From Gemmatimonadota bacterium (lineage in GTDB: Bacteria > Gemmatimonadota > Gemmatimonadetes > Gemmatimonadales > GWC2-71-9), in contig JAEHDT010000179.1 of NCBI GenBank assembly GCA_016880225.1, positions 1-6,673 on the forward strand: 6,673 bases of DNA, given 5' to 3'. Shown piece after piece: positions 1 through 5,262 of this stretch (position 1 is its first letter; every line of letters starts with the position of its first letter). The notes beneath the pieces were generated by a model that was given only the letters and a program-made list of their open reading frames with translations, was not told where the DNA came from and made no database searches. A program made the translations under genes and the position numbers.

Positions 1-924
1 CGACGGGTCCACCTTGCCCCAGGACACGGCCTCCGAAGGGGTGGCGCCGGAGAGCCCGCCCGTGTCGGGACGCGCATCGGTGACCTGGAGGAAGTAGTCG
101 TGCCCCTTCTCGTCGAGGCCGAGCACCTCCTGGATCTGGGGCTCCGTCTGGAGGGTGAAGTTCTTCGGCGACCCGCCGCCCAGGATGAGGACGGCGCTCT
201 TCCCCTTCCTCTTCGCGCCGTAGACGAGGGCCGCCGTCTCGTTCACGTCGCGCGACACGTCGATGCGCACGCCCCGGTCGAGAAGGCGCATGGCGGCCAC
301 GTTCATGCCGATGGACGAGTCGCCCGGCGACGAAGGGTAGATCGGCACGCCGCACTGGTGTGCCACACCGAGCACGGACTTGCGGGAGATCCCCAGCGCC
401 CGCTCGCGTTCGAGGATGTAGCCGCCGAGGAGATAGTGGTACTCAGCGGTGCTCATGGACCGCTGGAACTCCGAACGCGCCGACACCTCCCGGATGTAGG
501 CGTCGGTCGACAGCAGCACCTCGTAGTCGAAGAAGATGTCGTAGATGCGGACGACGCCCTCCTCGCGCAGTTCCACGTCGTCCGCGAACGGCGTTCCCCG
601 GTGCATCGCCAATCCCAACCCGAAGTGCGCGTCGTGGTACAGGTTGGCGCCGGTGGAGACGATCCAATCGAGGAAGCCCGCCTCGAGCAATGGTATGATC
701 GTCGACATGCCGAGGCCGGCGGGCGTCATGGCGCCGGTGAGGCTCATCCCCACCGTGACGTCGTCCTCCAGCATGCGCTCGGCGAACAGCCGGCACCCCT
801 CCGCCAGTCGGCCCGCGTTGTACGCGAGGAACGCGTTGTCCACCAGCTCGGGGACGGTCTCCCGGCCGCTGATCGGCTTGGGATCGATGCGCTGGCCGCG
901 CAGGAAGTCCTTGCGGGTGGTCAT
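1..924 (-). CDS. Deoxyhypusine synthase-like protein (3' end outside window)
   Basis: The 308 visible codons read as a deoxyhypusine synthase (DHS) family enzyme. In eukaryotes and archaea DHS uses NAD+ to move the aminobutyl group of spermidine onto a lysine of eIF5A. Bacteria lack eIF5A, and bacterial homologues are thought to work on free polyamines (for example homospermidine formation) or are of unknown role. Visible motifs: VSTGANLYHD near residues 89-98 (dinucleotide-site region), SSPGDSSIGMN at 198-208, GGGSPKN at 249-255 with Lys254 aligning to the DHS catalytic lysine, and LSGATPSEAVSWGK at 291-304, the family's C-terminal signature. The reading frame is open to the left edge; family members are usually somewhat over 320 aa, so probably only a short C-terminal tail is missing. 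The ATG lies 8 bp after the stop of the LOG gene and has a good ribosome binding site, so it is the last visible gene of the minus-strand operon. Family is sure; substrate is not. Confidence 0.93.
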   Translation of the reverse strand, partial: MTTRKDFLRGQRIDPKPISGRETVPELVDNAFLAYNAGRLAEGCRLFAERMLEDDVTVGMSLTGAMTPAGLGMSTIIPLLEAGFLDWIVSTGANLYHDAHFGLGLAMHRGTPFADDVELREEGVVRIYDIFFDYEVLLSTDAYIREVSARSEFQRSMSTAEYHYLLGGYILERERALGISRKSVLGVAHQCGVPIYPSSPGDSSIGMNVAAMRLLDRGVRIDVSRDVNETAALVYGAKRKGKSAVLILGGGSPKNFTLQTEPQIQEVLGLDEKGHDYFLQVTDARPDTGGLSGATPSEAVSWGKVDPS

Positions 925-927
925 GAG

Positions 928-934
928 CCCCCTC
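928..934 (-). promoter_or_regulatory. Ribosome binding site of the DHS-like gene
   Basis: On the minus strand GAGGGGG overlaps the TGA stop of the LOG gene. Its GAGG core sits 6 nt before the ATG at 924. This is the clearest Shine-Dalgarno sequence in the window. It fixes the DHS-like start and suggests that translation is coupled to the upstream gene. Confidence 0.75.
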
Positions 935-1679
935 AGTCGCGTGGAGCCTCGATCGGATATGCCTTGGCGCGGCTCTCGCGCGCCTTTCGCACGATCGCGA
1001 CCGCCTCCCGCGGGCTGTCGGTGATCGTGAGGAGCGTGAGATCGGTGGTCGCGATCTTGCCTTCGCCGGCCACGCGGTCTCGCAGCCACTCCGCGAGTCC
1101 GCGCCAGTAGCTCTCGCCGAACAGGATCACGGGGAAGTGCTTGACCTTTCCCGTCTGGATCAGCGTGAGCGCCTCGAACAGCTCGTCCATCGTGCCGTAG
1201 CCGCCCGGAAAGACGATGAACGCCGTCGAGTATTTCACGAACATCGTCTTGCGGACGAAGAAGTAGCGGAAGTTGATGGCCCGCTCAACATAGGCGTTCA
1301 GCCCCTGCTCGAACGGCAGCTCGATATTGCACCCGATCGAGAGCCCGTTGCCCTCCTGGCAACCGCGGTTCGCCGCCTCCATGATCCCGGGCCCGCCGCC
1401 CGTGATGATGGGGAATCCCTCCCGCGCGAGCAACCGCGCGGTCTCCACAGCTTTCTCGTAGTAGGGGTCCTCGGGCGTGGCCCGGGCCGATCCGAACACC
1501 GTGACAGCGCTGTAGACGTCCGACAGGGTATCGAACCCCTCTACGAACTCGCCCATGATACGCAATACGCGCCACGAGTCCGTCTTCACGAACGACCGCC
1601 GCTCGCGCGGAACCTGCGCGAGCAGCCGCTCGTCCTCAGTGACCGGTGTACTTGGCGAGCCGCTCGAGCGCTGAGACAT
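933..1679 (-). CDS. LOG family protein (nucleoside 5'-monophosphate phosphoribohydrolase type)
   Basis: This 248-aa Rossmann-fold protein belongs to the LOG/TIGR00730 family. Characterised members remove ribose 5-phosphate from cytokinin riboside monophosphates or from AMP and related nucleotides; older annotations wrongly call them lysine decarboxylases. Visible in order: GSARA near residues 63-67 (nucleotide phosphate loop), GGGPGIMEAANRG at 94-106, the RK pair at 143-144, and the hallmark PGGYGTMDE at 158-166 with the catalytic Glu166. The roughly 55-residue N-terminal extension makes it longer than the ~180-aa plant-type LOGs, as in many bacterial members. Two in-frame ATGs occur, at 1685 and 1679; I chose 1679 because AGGA lies 5 nt before it, whereas the first ATG overlaps that AGGA. 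The start lies inside the 3' end of the aminotransferase gene (44-bp overlap), so the two are cotranscribed. Family is certain; the substrate cannot be read from sequence. Confidence 0.95.
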   Translation of the reverse strand: MSQRSSGSPSTPVTEDERLLAQVPRERRSFVKTDSWRVLRIMGEFVEGFDTLSDVYSAVTVFGSARATPEDPYYEKAVETARLLAREGFPIITGGGPGIMEAANRGCQEGNGLSIGCNIELPFEQGLNAYVERAINFRYFFVRKTMFVKYSTAFIVFPGGYGTMDELFEALTLIQTGKVKHFPVILFGESYWRGLAEWLRDRVAGEGKIATTDLTLLTITDSPREAVAIVRKARESRAKAYPIEAPRD

Positions 1680-2817
1680 GGTCATCCTGCAGGTTATAGA
1701 AGAAGGGAGAGAGGCGGACGTGCCCCGGGCGGGCGTCCGCGATGATATGCGCGTCCGCCAGATGCCGTACCGCCCCGGCCGGATCGGCCGCGGGAAGCAT
1801 GACGATGGCCGAGCGGTCGTCGGGGCGGGACGCCACCTTCGGCCGGAAGCCGCCCTCCCGCGCGCGAGCGATCAGATCCTCCGCGAGCGCGGCGGTCGCC
1901 CGGCGGATCGCCGGCACCCCGATCTCTTCGATGTAGTCGAGGCCACCGAGCTGCGCGTATACCGCAGCCAGCGACGGCGTGCCCAGCTCGAAGCGCCGGG
2001 CGTCGTCGTGCAGCTCGAGTGCTCGCGGATCGAACGCGAACTGGTCGCGATGGCCGAACCATCCGGCGATCGTCGGCGCGAGGCGGCGCGCCAGCTCCGC
2101 GCGCACGTACAGGAACACGATCCCCGGTCCGCCGAGGAGCCACTTGAGGCCGCCCGCCGTGAGGAAGTCCACGCCGGCGGCGCGCACGTCCACCGGCACC
2201 TGCCCCACCGCTTGATAGGCATCGACCAGGCACAGCGCGCCCTTGGCGTGGGCCGCCGCCGCGACCGCCCGGATGTCCTGGATGGCGCCGCTCGTGAAGT
2301 ACACGTGCGACGTCGCGACCAGAGCGGTCCGCTCGTCCACCGCGCGGGCGATCGCCTCGACCGGCACCGATACCTGGTCGGCACTCTCGACCACCACCAG
2401 GTCGATGCCGCGCGAGCGCTTGGCGAGCCACTGATATGCCACGGTGGGGAAATCGAGCGACGTGACCACCACCTTGGGCCGCGACCCGTAGTCCAGCGCC
2501 TCGGCGACCGTCGCAATCGCGACCGAGATGCTGGGCGCGAGCGCGATCTCCTCCACGCGCGCCTCGACCAGGCGCGCGTACCGCCCCCGCAGCTCCTGCA
2601 ACCCCGCCCACCACACGTCGTACCAGGCGGACGACCCTCGCGCCTCCCACACGTCGCAAAAATCCGCGACCCGGCGGCGGGTGCGCTCGCCCAGCGGTCC
2701 CAGCGAGCAGGTATTCAGGTACACCGCGTCCCTGAAGATCGGGAACTCGGCGCGGTAGCGGGCGAGCGGGTGAGCCCCGGCCTCTCGACCGGCGTGGAGG
2801 CCGCTTGCGAGCGTCAT
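1636..2817 (-). CDS. Class V PLP-dependent aminotransferase-fold enzyme (kynureninase / isopenicillin-epimerase-like)
   Basis: This 393-aa fold-type I PLP enzyme of the class V aminotransferase superfamily is full length for the family. Visible: YLNTCSLGPL at 33-42 (substrate-side N-terminal motif), SHVYFTSG at 170-177, the cofactor aspartate in LVDAYQAVG (Asp199), the Schiff-base lysine in TAGGLKWLLGGPG (Lys225), FELGTPSLAA at 277-286, and VRLSPFFYN at 367-375, whose Arg368 probably binds the substrate carboxylate. The C-terminal loop where cysteine desulfurases carry their catalytic Cys (around 355-366) has none; the only cysteines are 37, 54 and 196. It is therefore probably not a SufS/IscS/CsdA enzyme, and the kynureninase or isopenicillin N epimerase-like branch fits better. 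The exact reaction is unknown. It is the first gene of the minus operon, its ATG has no Shine-Dalgarno sequence, and a TATATT element ends 8 nt before it, so the message may be leaderless. Confidence 0.92.
   Translation of the reverse strand: MTLASGLHAGREAGAHPLARYRAEFPIFRDAVYLNTCSLGPLGERTRRRVADFCDVWEARGSSAWYDVWWAGLQELRGRYARLVEARVEEIALAPSISVAIATVAEALDYGSRPKVVVTSLDFPTVAYQWLAKRSRGIDLVVVESADQVSVPVEAIARAVDERTALVATSHVYFTSGAIQDIRAVAAAAHAKGALCLVDAYQAVGQVPVDVRAAGVDFLTAGGLKWLLGGPGIVFLYVRAELARRLAPTIAGWFGHRDQFAFDPRALELHDDARRFELGTPSLAAVYAQLGGLDYIEEIGVPAIRRATAALAEDLIARAREGGFRPKVASRPDDRSAIVMLPAADPAGAVRHLADAHIIADARPGHVRLSPFFYNLQDDHVSALERLAKYTGH
1685..1688 (-). promoter_or_regulatory. Ribosome binding site deciding the LOG start
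   Basis: AGGA on the minus strand lies 5 nt before the ATG at 1679 and shares its final base with the alternative ATG at 1685. It lies within the coding sequence of the upstream aminotransferase gene. It favours the downstream ATG (248 aa) over the 250-aa form. Confidence 0.5.
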
Positions 2818-2833
2818 AGGCGGTCAATATACA
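2805..2833 (+). promoter_or_regulatory. Alternative sigma70-like promoter for the plus-strand operon
   Basis: TTGCGA and TATACA are separated by exactly 17 nt; each matches its consensus at four of six positions. Transcription would start near 2840 and give a leader of about 39 nt. The -35 box would lie inside the first codons of the divergent aminotransferase gene, and the -10 box shares the bases of the minus-strand TATATT element. If both are used, the two promoters would compete for the same DNA. Seen by eye, not scored. Confidence 0.3.
2826..2831 (-). promoter_or_regulatory. Putative -10 element of the minus-strand operon
   Basis: TATATT on the minus strand matches the TATAAT consensus at five of six positions and ends 8 nt before the ATG at 2817. 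That would place the transcription start at or within a few bases of the start codon. No Shine-Dalgarno sequence lies between them. A -35 box at normal distance is poor (TGCCCA, 17-nt spacer). Inferred by eye only. Confidence 0.4.
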
Positions 2834-2865
2834 GAAGGAAGAGCGCACTGGGCACACCTCGCGAG

Positions 2866-2871
2866 TAAATT
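2866..2871 (+). promoter_or_regulatory. Putative -10 element before the 88-aa gene
   Basis: TAAATT fits the TANNNT pattern and ends 7 nt before the ATG at 2879, the spacing expected of a leaderless transcript. No Shine-Dalgarno sequence is visible upstream of that ATG. No convincing -35 box lies at the usual distance. A competing promoter is listed separately at 2805-2833. Confidence 0.3.
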
Positions 2872-2878
2872 CCGTCCC

Positions 2879-3145
2879 ATGCGAGGATCCGCCGGCTGGC
2901 CCGCGCTGTTGACGCGTCTCGCCCTGCGGGCCTTCCTGAACCCGCGGCTCGCGCTCGACCTCGTGCGGCTCGCATGGAGCTTCCGGGCGCGTGACTGGTA
3001 CCGCCGCTTCCCGTTTCTGCCGCTGCCGCCGGACGACTACGTGCGGTGGCGCATGTTCACCGCGTACGGCGACGAGCGGGCGGTGCCGCCGCTCGACGAC
3101 GTCGTTCGGTTCGCGAGATGGCGGCGAGAGACCATGCACCTATGA
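2879..3145 (+). CDS. Uncharacterised small protein (88 aa)
   Basis: I do not recognise a named domain. The 88-aa product is basic and rich in Arg, Leu, Trp and Pro. Residues 9-36 form a probable amphipathic or weakly hydrophobic helix punctuated by arginines, too charged for a clear membrane span. A central segment, DWYRRFPFLPLPPDDYVRWR (39-58), followed by MFTAYGD, looks like a conserved core. Codon use shows the strong third-position G/C bias of the neighbouring genes, which supports real coding. The ATG is the first start after the divergent promoter gap, and no in-frame alternative lies upstream within the gap. Its stop overlaps the start of queG in ATGA, so it leads the plus-strand operon and is probably translationally coupled to queG. 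Any link to queuosine synthesis is inference from position alone. Confidence 0.75.
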   Translation: MRGSAGWPALLTRLALRAFLNPRLALDLVRLAWSFRARDWYRRFPFLPLPPDDYVRWRMFTAYGDERAVPPLDDVVRFARWRRETMHL

Positions 3146-4110
3146 ACGGCGTCGAGGAACACCATCACGGAGAGACGTCACGGAGAACCGTAGCACTCAA
3201 GCGTCGAGCGCTCGAAATGGGCTTCGATGCCGTGGGAGTCGCGACGCTCGAGCCGAACGATCATGCACCGGAGCTCGATCGTTGGCTCGCGGCCGGGTAC
3301 GCCGGCACGATGACCTACCTCTACCGGCAGGCGGAACAGCGAAAGAACCCCGCTCGCATCATGCCCGGGGCGCGTGTCGCCGTGGTCACGCTCTCGAACT
3401 ACTTCCATGGCAGCGCGCGTCCGACCGCTGGGAAAGTGGCTCAGTACGCATGGTCCGCTGACTACCACGACGTGCTGAGGCGACGCCTCGAGCGGCTCGC
3501 GACGGCCATTCGGGAGATCGTGCCGGGCTCCCAGGCGCGCTGCTACGTCGACGCCGGCCCCGTCCCCGAGCGGGAGCTGGCTCAGCGGGCCGGTCTCGGC
3601 TGGATCGGGAAGAACATGATGCTGCTGCACCCGGAGATCGGCTCATTCACGTTCATCGGCGTGGTGCTCACCGACGCCGATCTCGCACCAGATCCGCCGT
3701 TCGAGGCCGATCGCTGCGGCACGTGCCGCGCCTGCCTCGACGCCTGCCCCACGGACGCCTTCGTCGCGCCGCACGTGCTCGACGCGCGACGCTGTATCTC
3801 GTATCTGACCATCGAGCACCGTGGCGCGTTCGGCGAGGCCGAGCGTCAGCTCGTGGGCGAGTGGCTGTTCGGATGCGACGTGTGCCAGGATGTGTGCCCG
3901 TGGAACGTGAGGTTCGCGCGCCCCACGGGCGACCGCGAGCTCGAGGTTCGCCCCGACGTCGCCCAGCCGGACGTGGCCGGGCTGCTCGCAGCGGACCCGG
4001 AGGCGTTCACGCGGCAGTTCGGCGACACGCCGTTCGAGCGTCCCGGCGCCGCAGGCATGCAGCGCAACGCGGCCGCCGTGCTTGCAAACCGCGCGCCGGC
4101 CCGCCCGTGA
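3142..4110 (+). CDS. queG: Epoxyqueuosine reductase QueG (short C terminus)
   Basis: QueG is a cytoplasmic cobalamin and iron-sulfur enzyme that reduces epoxyqueuosine to queuosine at the wobble base of tRNAs with GUN anticodons (Tyr, His, Asp, Asn). In this 322-aa protein: SADYHDVLRRRL at 105-116, the cobalamin-site region YVDAGPVPERELAQRAGLGW at 135-154 with Asp137 as the likely catalytic acid, GKN at 156-158, a first ferredoxin-type motif CxxCxxCxxxCP (Cys192, 195, 198, 202), the conserved RRCISYLTIEHRG at 216-228, and the second cluster motif CxxCxxxCP (Cys245, 248, 252). It stops just after MQRNAAAVLANR, where longer homologues such as those of B. subtilis and E. coli continue into a HEAT-like repeat tail of tens of residues. 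I chose the ATG at 3142, which overlaps the upstream stop as ATGA; an in-frame ATG at 3046 would add 32 residues overlapping the 88-aa gene and is less likely. The stop overlaps the next gene's GTG. Confidence 0.95.
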   Translation: MNGVEEHHHGETSRRTVALKRRALEMGFDAVGVATLEPNDHAPELDRWLAAGYAGTMTYLYRQAEQRKNPARIMPGARVAVVTLSNYFHGSARPTAGKVAQYAWSADYHDVLRRRLERLATAIREIVPGSQARCYVDAGPVPERELAQRAGLGWIGKNMMLLHPEIGSFTFIGVVLTDADLAPDPPFEADRCGTCRACLDACPTDAFVAPHVLDARRCISYLTIEHRGAFGEAERQLVGEWLFGCDVCQDVCPWNVRFARPTGDRELEVRPDVAQPDVAGLLAADPEAFTRQFGDTPFERPGAAGMQRNAAAVLANRAPARP

Positions 4111-4391
4111 CCGGGCTCCCGGCGTCAGAGCGCGCGCAGGCGGCCGCGATCCAGCACCGTCTGAGCGACGGCCTCGCCTCGATCGACCCCCACCACCGCC
4201 TGCTGGGGCGCCCGGTGGCGTACCGCATCATCGACGGCACGACGCTCGAGATCACCTACCGCGACGTGCCGGGCATCGCGGACGCGGAGGTGATGGGCGT
4301 GAAGCGGCTGATCGACGCCGACTGCTTCTGCACCGTATCGCCCCAGACGGCGGAGACAGTGATCGTGCGGTTCGTCGTCTCCCTCAAGTAG
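4107..4391 (+). CDS. Uncharacterised small protein (94 aa), coupled to queG
   Basis: I do not recognise this family. The start is a GTG at 4107 whose last two bases open the queG stop codon (GTGA, 4-bp overlap), a typical translational-coupling arrangement; no Shine-Dalgarno sequence is visible. The 94-aa product has a probable N-terminal helix (residues 5-25), then alternating strand-like segments (PVAYRII at 36-42, TTLEITYRD at 45-53, TVIVRFVVSL at 84-93). The short motif DADCFC at 71-76 carries Cys73 and Cys75. This pattern suggests a small soluble alpha/beta domain. Codon use keeps the local third-position G/C bias throughout, which supports real coding. It ends 8 bp inside the convergent phosphoesterase gene. 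Nothing in the sequence ties it to tRNA modification beyond its coupling to queG. Confidence 0.75.
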   Translation: MTGLPASERAQAAAIQHRLSDGLASIDPHHRLLGRPVAYRIIDGTTLEITYRDVPGIADAEVMGVKRLIDADCFCTVSPQTAETVIVRFVVSLK

Positions 4392-5262
4392 CGAGCAAAC
4401 GGATCACCGGCGCTTCGGGAGGATTGCGCCAGCGCGGAACCCAGGCGCTACCGACGCCGGCGGACACGTAGAGCCAGGTCGCCCCAACCTGCTTCAGCCC
4501 GTGGAGGTACTTCCGGCCGAACTGGGACGGTACCGTGAGCGGGCCCACGAGCGGCAGCTGCGCCTGGCCGTTGTGTGTATGCCCCGAGAGCATCACGTCC
4601 ACGCGCGCGCCCGGCGGCAGGTACTCGATGAGGTCGGGGTTGTGAGAAATCAGCACCCGTGGGACATCCGGGGCGATCCCGGCGAGCGCCTCATCCGTAC
4701 GGACCGCGCCGTGTGTGAAATCGTCCACGCCGGCGATCGCCAAAGCCGCCGCGTCCCGCCGGATCACGCGGTGCCGGTTCACCAGCACAGTCGCCCCGCC
4801 CCGCTCCACCGCGGCGGCAACGATATCCGGGTTCACCCAATGGTCGTGATTCCCGAGCACCGCCACCACGCCGTCCGGCGCGTGGAATCGCGCCACGATG
4901 GCCTCAAGCCCGTCCACGTCACTCCGGGCGTGGCTCACGAAGTCGCCACCCAACACCACGAGGTCCGGGGCGAGCTCCGTCACCCGCTCGGCGACGCGCT
5001 CGAGCCAGGGCGTCGGTACCGCGGGGCCGTGATGCAGATCGCTCACGAGCGCCACTCGGTAGCCCTCGAATGCGGAGGCGAGATCCCGCACCGGTATCTC
5101 CACCTCCGGCGTCTCGAGCCGGGCGCGGTCCCAGCGAGCGAGCGGGGCGGCGAGCCGCTCCACCGCCCACCCCAAGGGCATCTTTGTGAATCGCTCGAGC
5201 AGCGGCGGGCGCCGCTCCCGCGCGGGCGGGTGGCGCCGGGGATAGAAGAACGGCCCGATCAC
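4384..5262 (-). CDS. Calcineurin-like metallophosphoesterase (YkuE/YaeI type)
   Basis: This 292-aa member of the calcineurin-like phosphoesterase superfamily has the full set of dinuclear-metal motifs: DLH in VSDLHHG (Asp75, His77), GGD at 105-107, GNHDHW at 137-142, His207 in SHNPD, and GHTH at 227-230. This spacing and the C-terminal YVSAGVGSAWVPRWRNPPE (265-283) fit the YkuE/YaeI group, some members of which are membrane-associated phosphodiesterases or lipid-A precursor hydrolases (LpxG); the substrate here is unknown. Residues 1-60 carry a basic, proline-rich stretch and no clear membrane span. The start is taken as the GTG at 5262, which overlaps the M20 stop as GTGA. An in-frame ATG at codon 28 is a fallback that keeps the whole catalytic domain. 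The same frame stays open far upstream through the M20 gene, but that part is antisense-free shadow, not protein. Its end converges with the plus-strand operon. Confidence 0.93.
   Translation of the reverse strand: MIGPFFYPRRHPPARERRPPLLERFTKMPLGWAVERLAAPLARWDRARLETPEVEIPVRDLASAFEGYRVALVSDLHHGPAVPTPWLERVAERVTELAPDLVVLGGDFVSHARSDVDGLEAIVARFHAPDGVVAVLGNHDHWVNPDIVAAAVERGGATVLVNRHRVIRRDAAALAIAGVDDFTHGAVRTDEALAGIAPDVPRVLISHNPDLIEYLPPGARVDVMLSGHTHNGQAQLPLVGPLTVPSQFGRKYLHGLKQVGATWLYVSAGVGSAWVPRWRNPPEAPVIRLLAT

Noticed and set aside
100..1110. A 336-codon plus-strand frame opposite the DHS-like and LOG genes
   Set aside because: It spans two real minus-strand genes and has low-complexity, His/Arg/Val-rich composition typical of the reverse complement of GC-rich coding DNA.
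933..1679. Lysine decarboxylase annotation for the LOG-family gene
   Set aside because: The PGGxGTxxE motif defines LOG phosphoribohydrolases; it has no PLP-binding decarboxylase features, and the old name is a known misannotation.
1678..2868. A 396-codon open frame on the plus strand opposite the aminotransferase gene
   Set aside because: It is an antisense shadow: the translation is Arg/His/Pro-rich without recognisable motifs, and the opposite strand codes for a clear PLP enzyme.
2818..2878. A small RNA or riboswitch in the divergent gap
   Set aside because: The gap is only 61 bp, with promoter-like hexamers next to both start codons, and I see no stable stem-loop in it.
3046..3141. The longer QueG start at 3046
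   Set aside because: It would add 32 Arg-rich residues overlapping the 88-aa gene; the ATG at 3142 overlaps that gene's stop as ATGA and gives a normal family N terminus.
4404..4425. Possible terminator hairpin after the plus-strand operon (GGCGC and GCGCC arms)
   Set aside because: The stem is only five base pairs with a long loop, lacks a T-run, and lies inside the phosphoesterase coding sequence.
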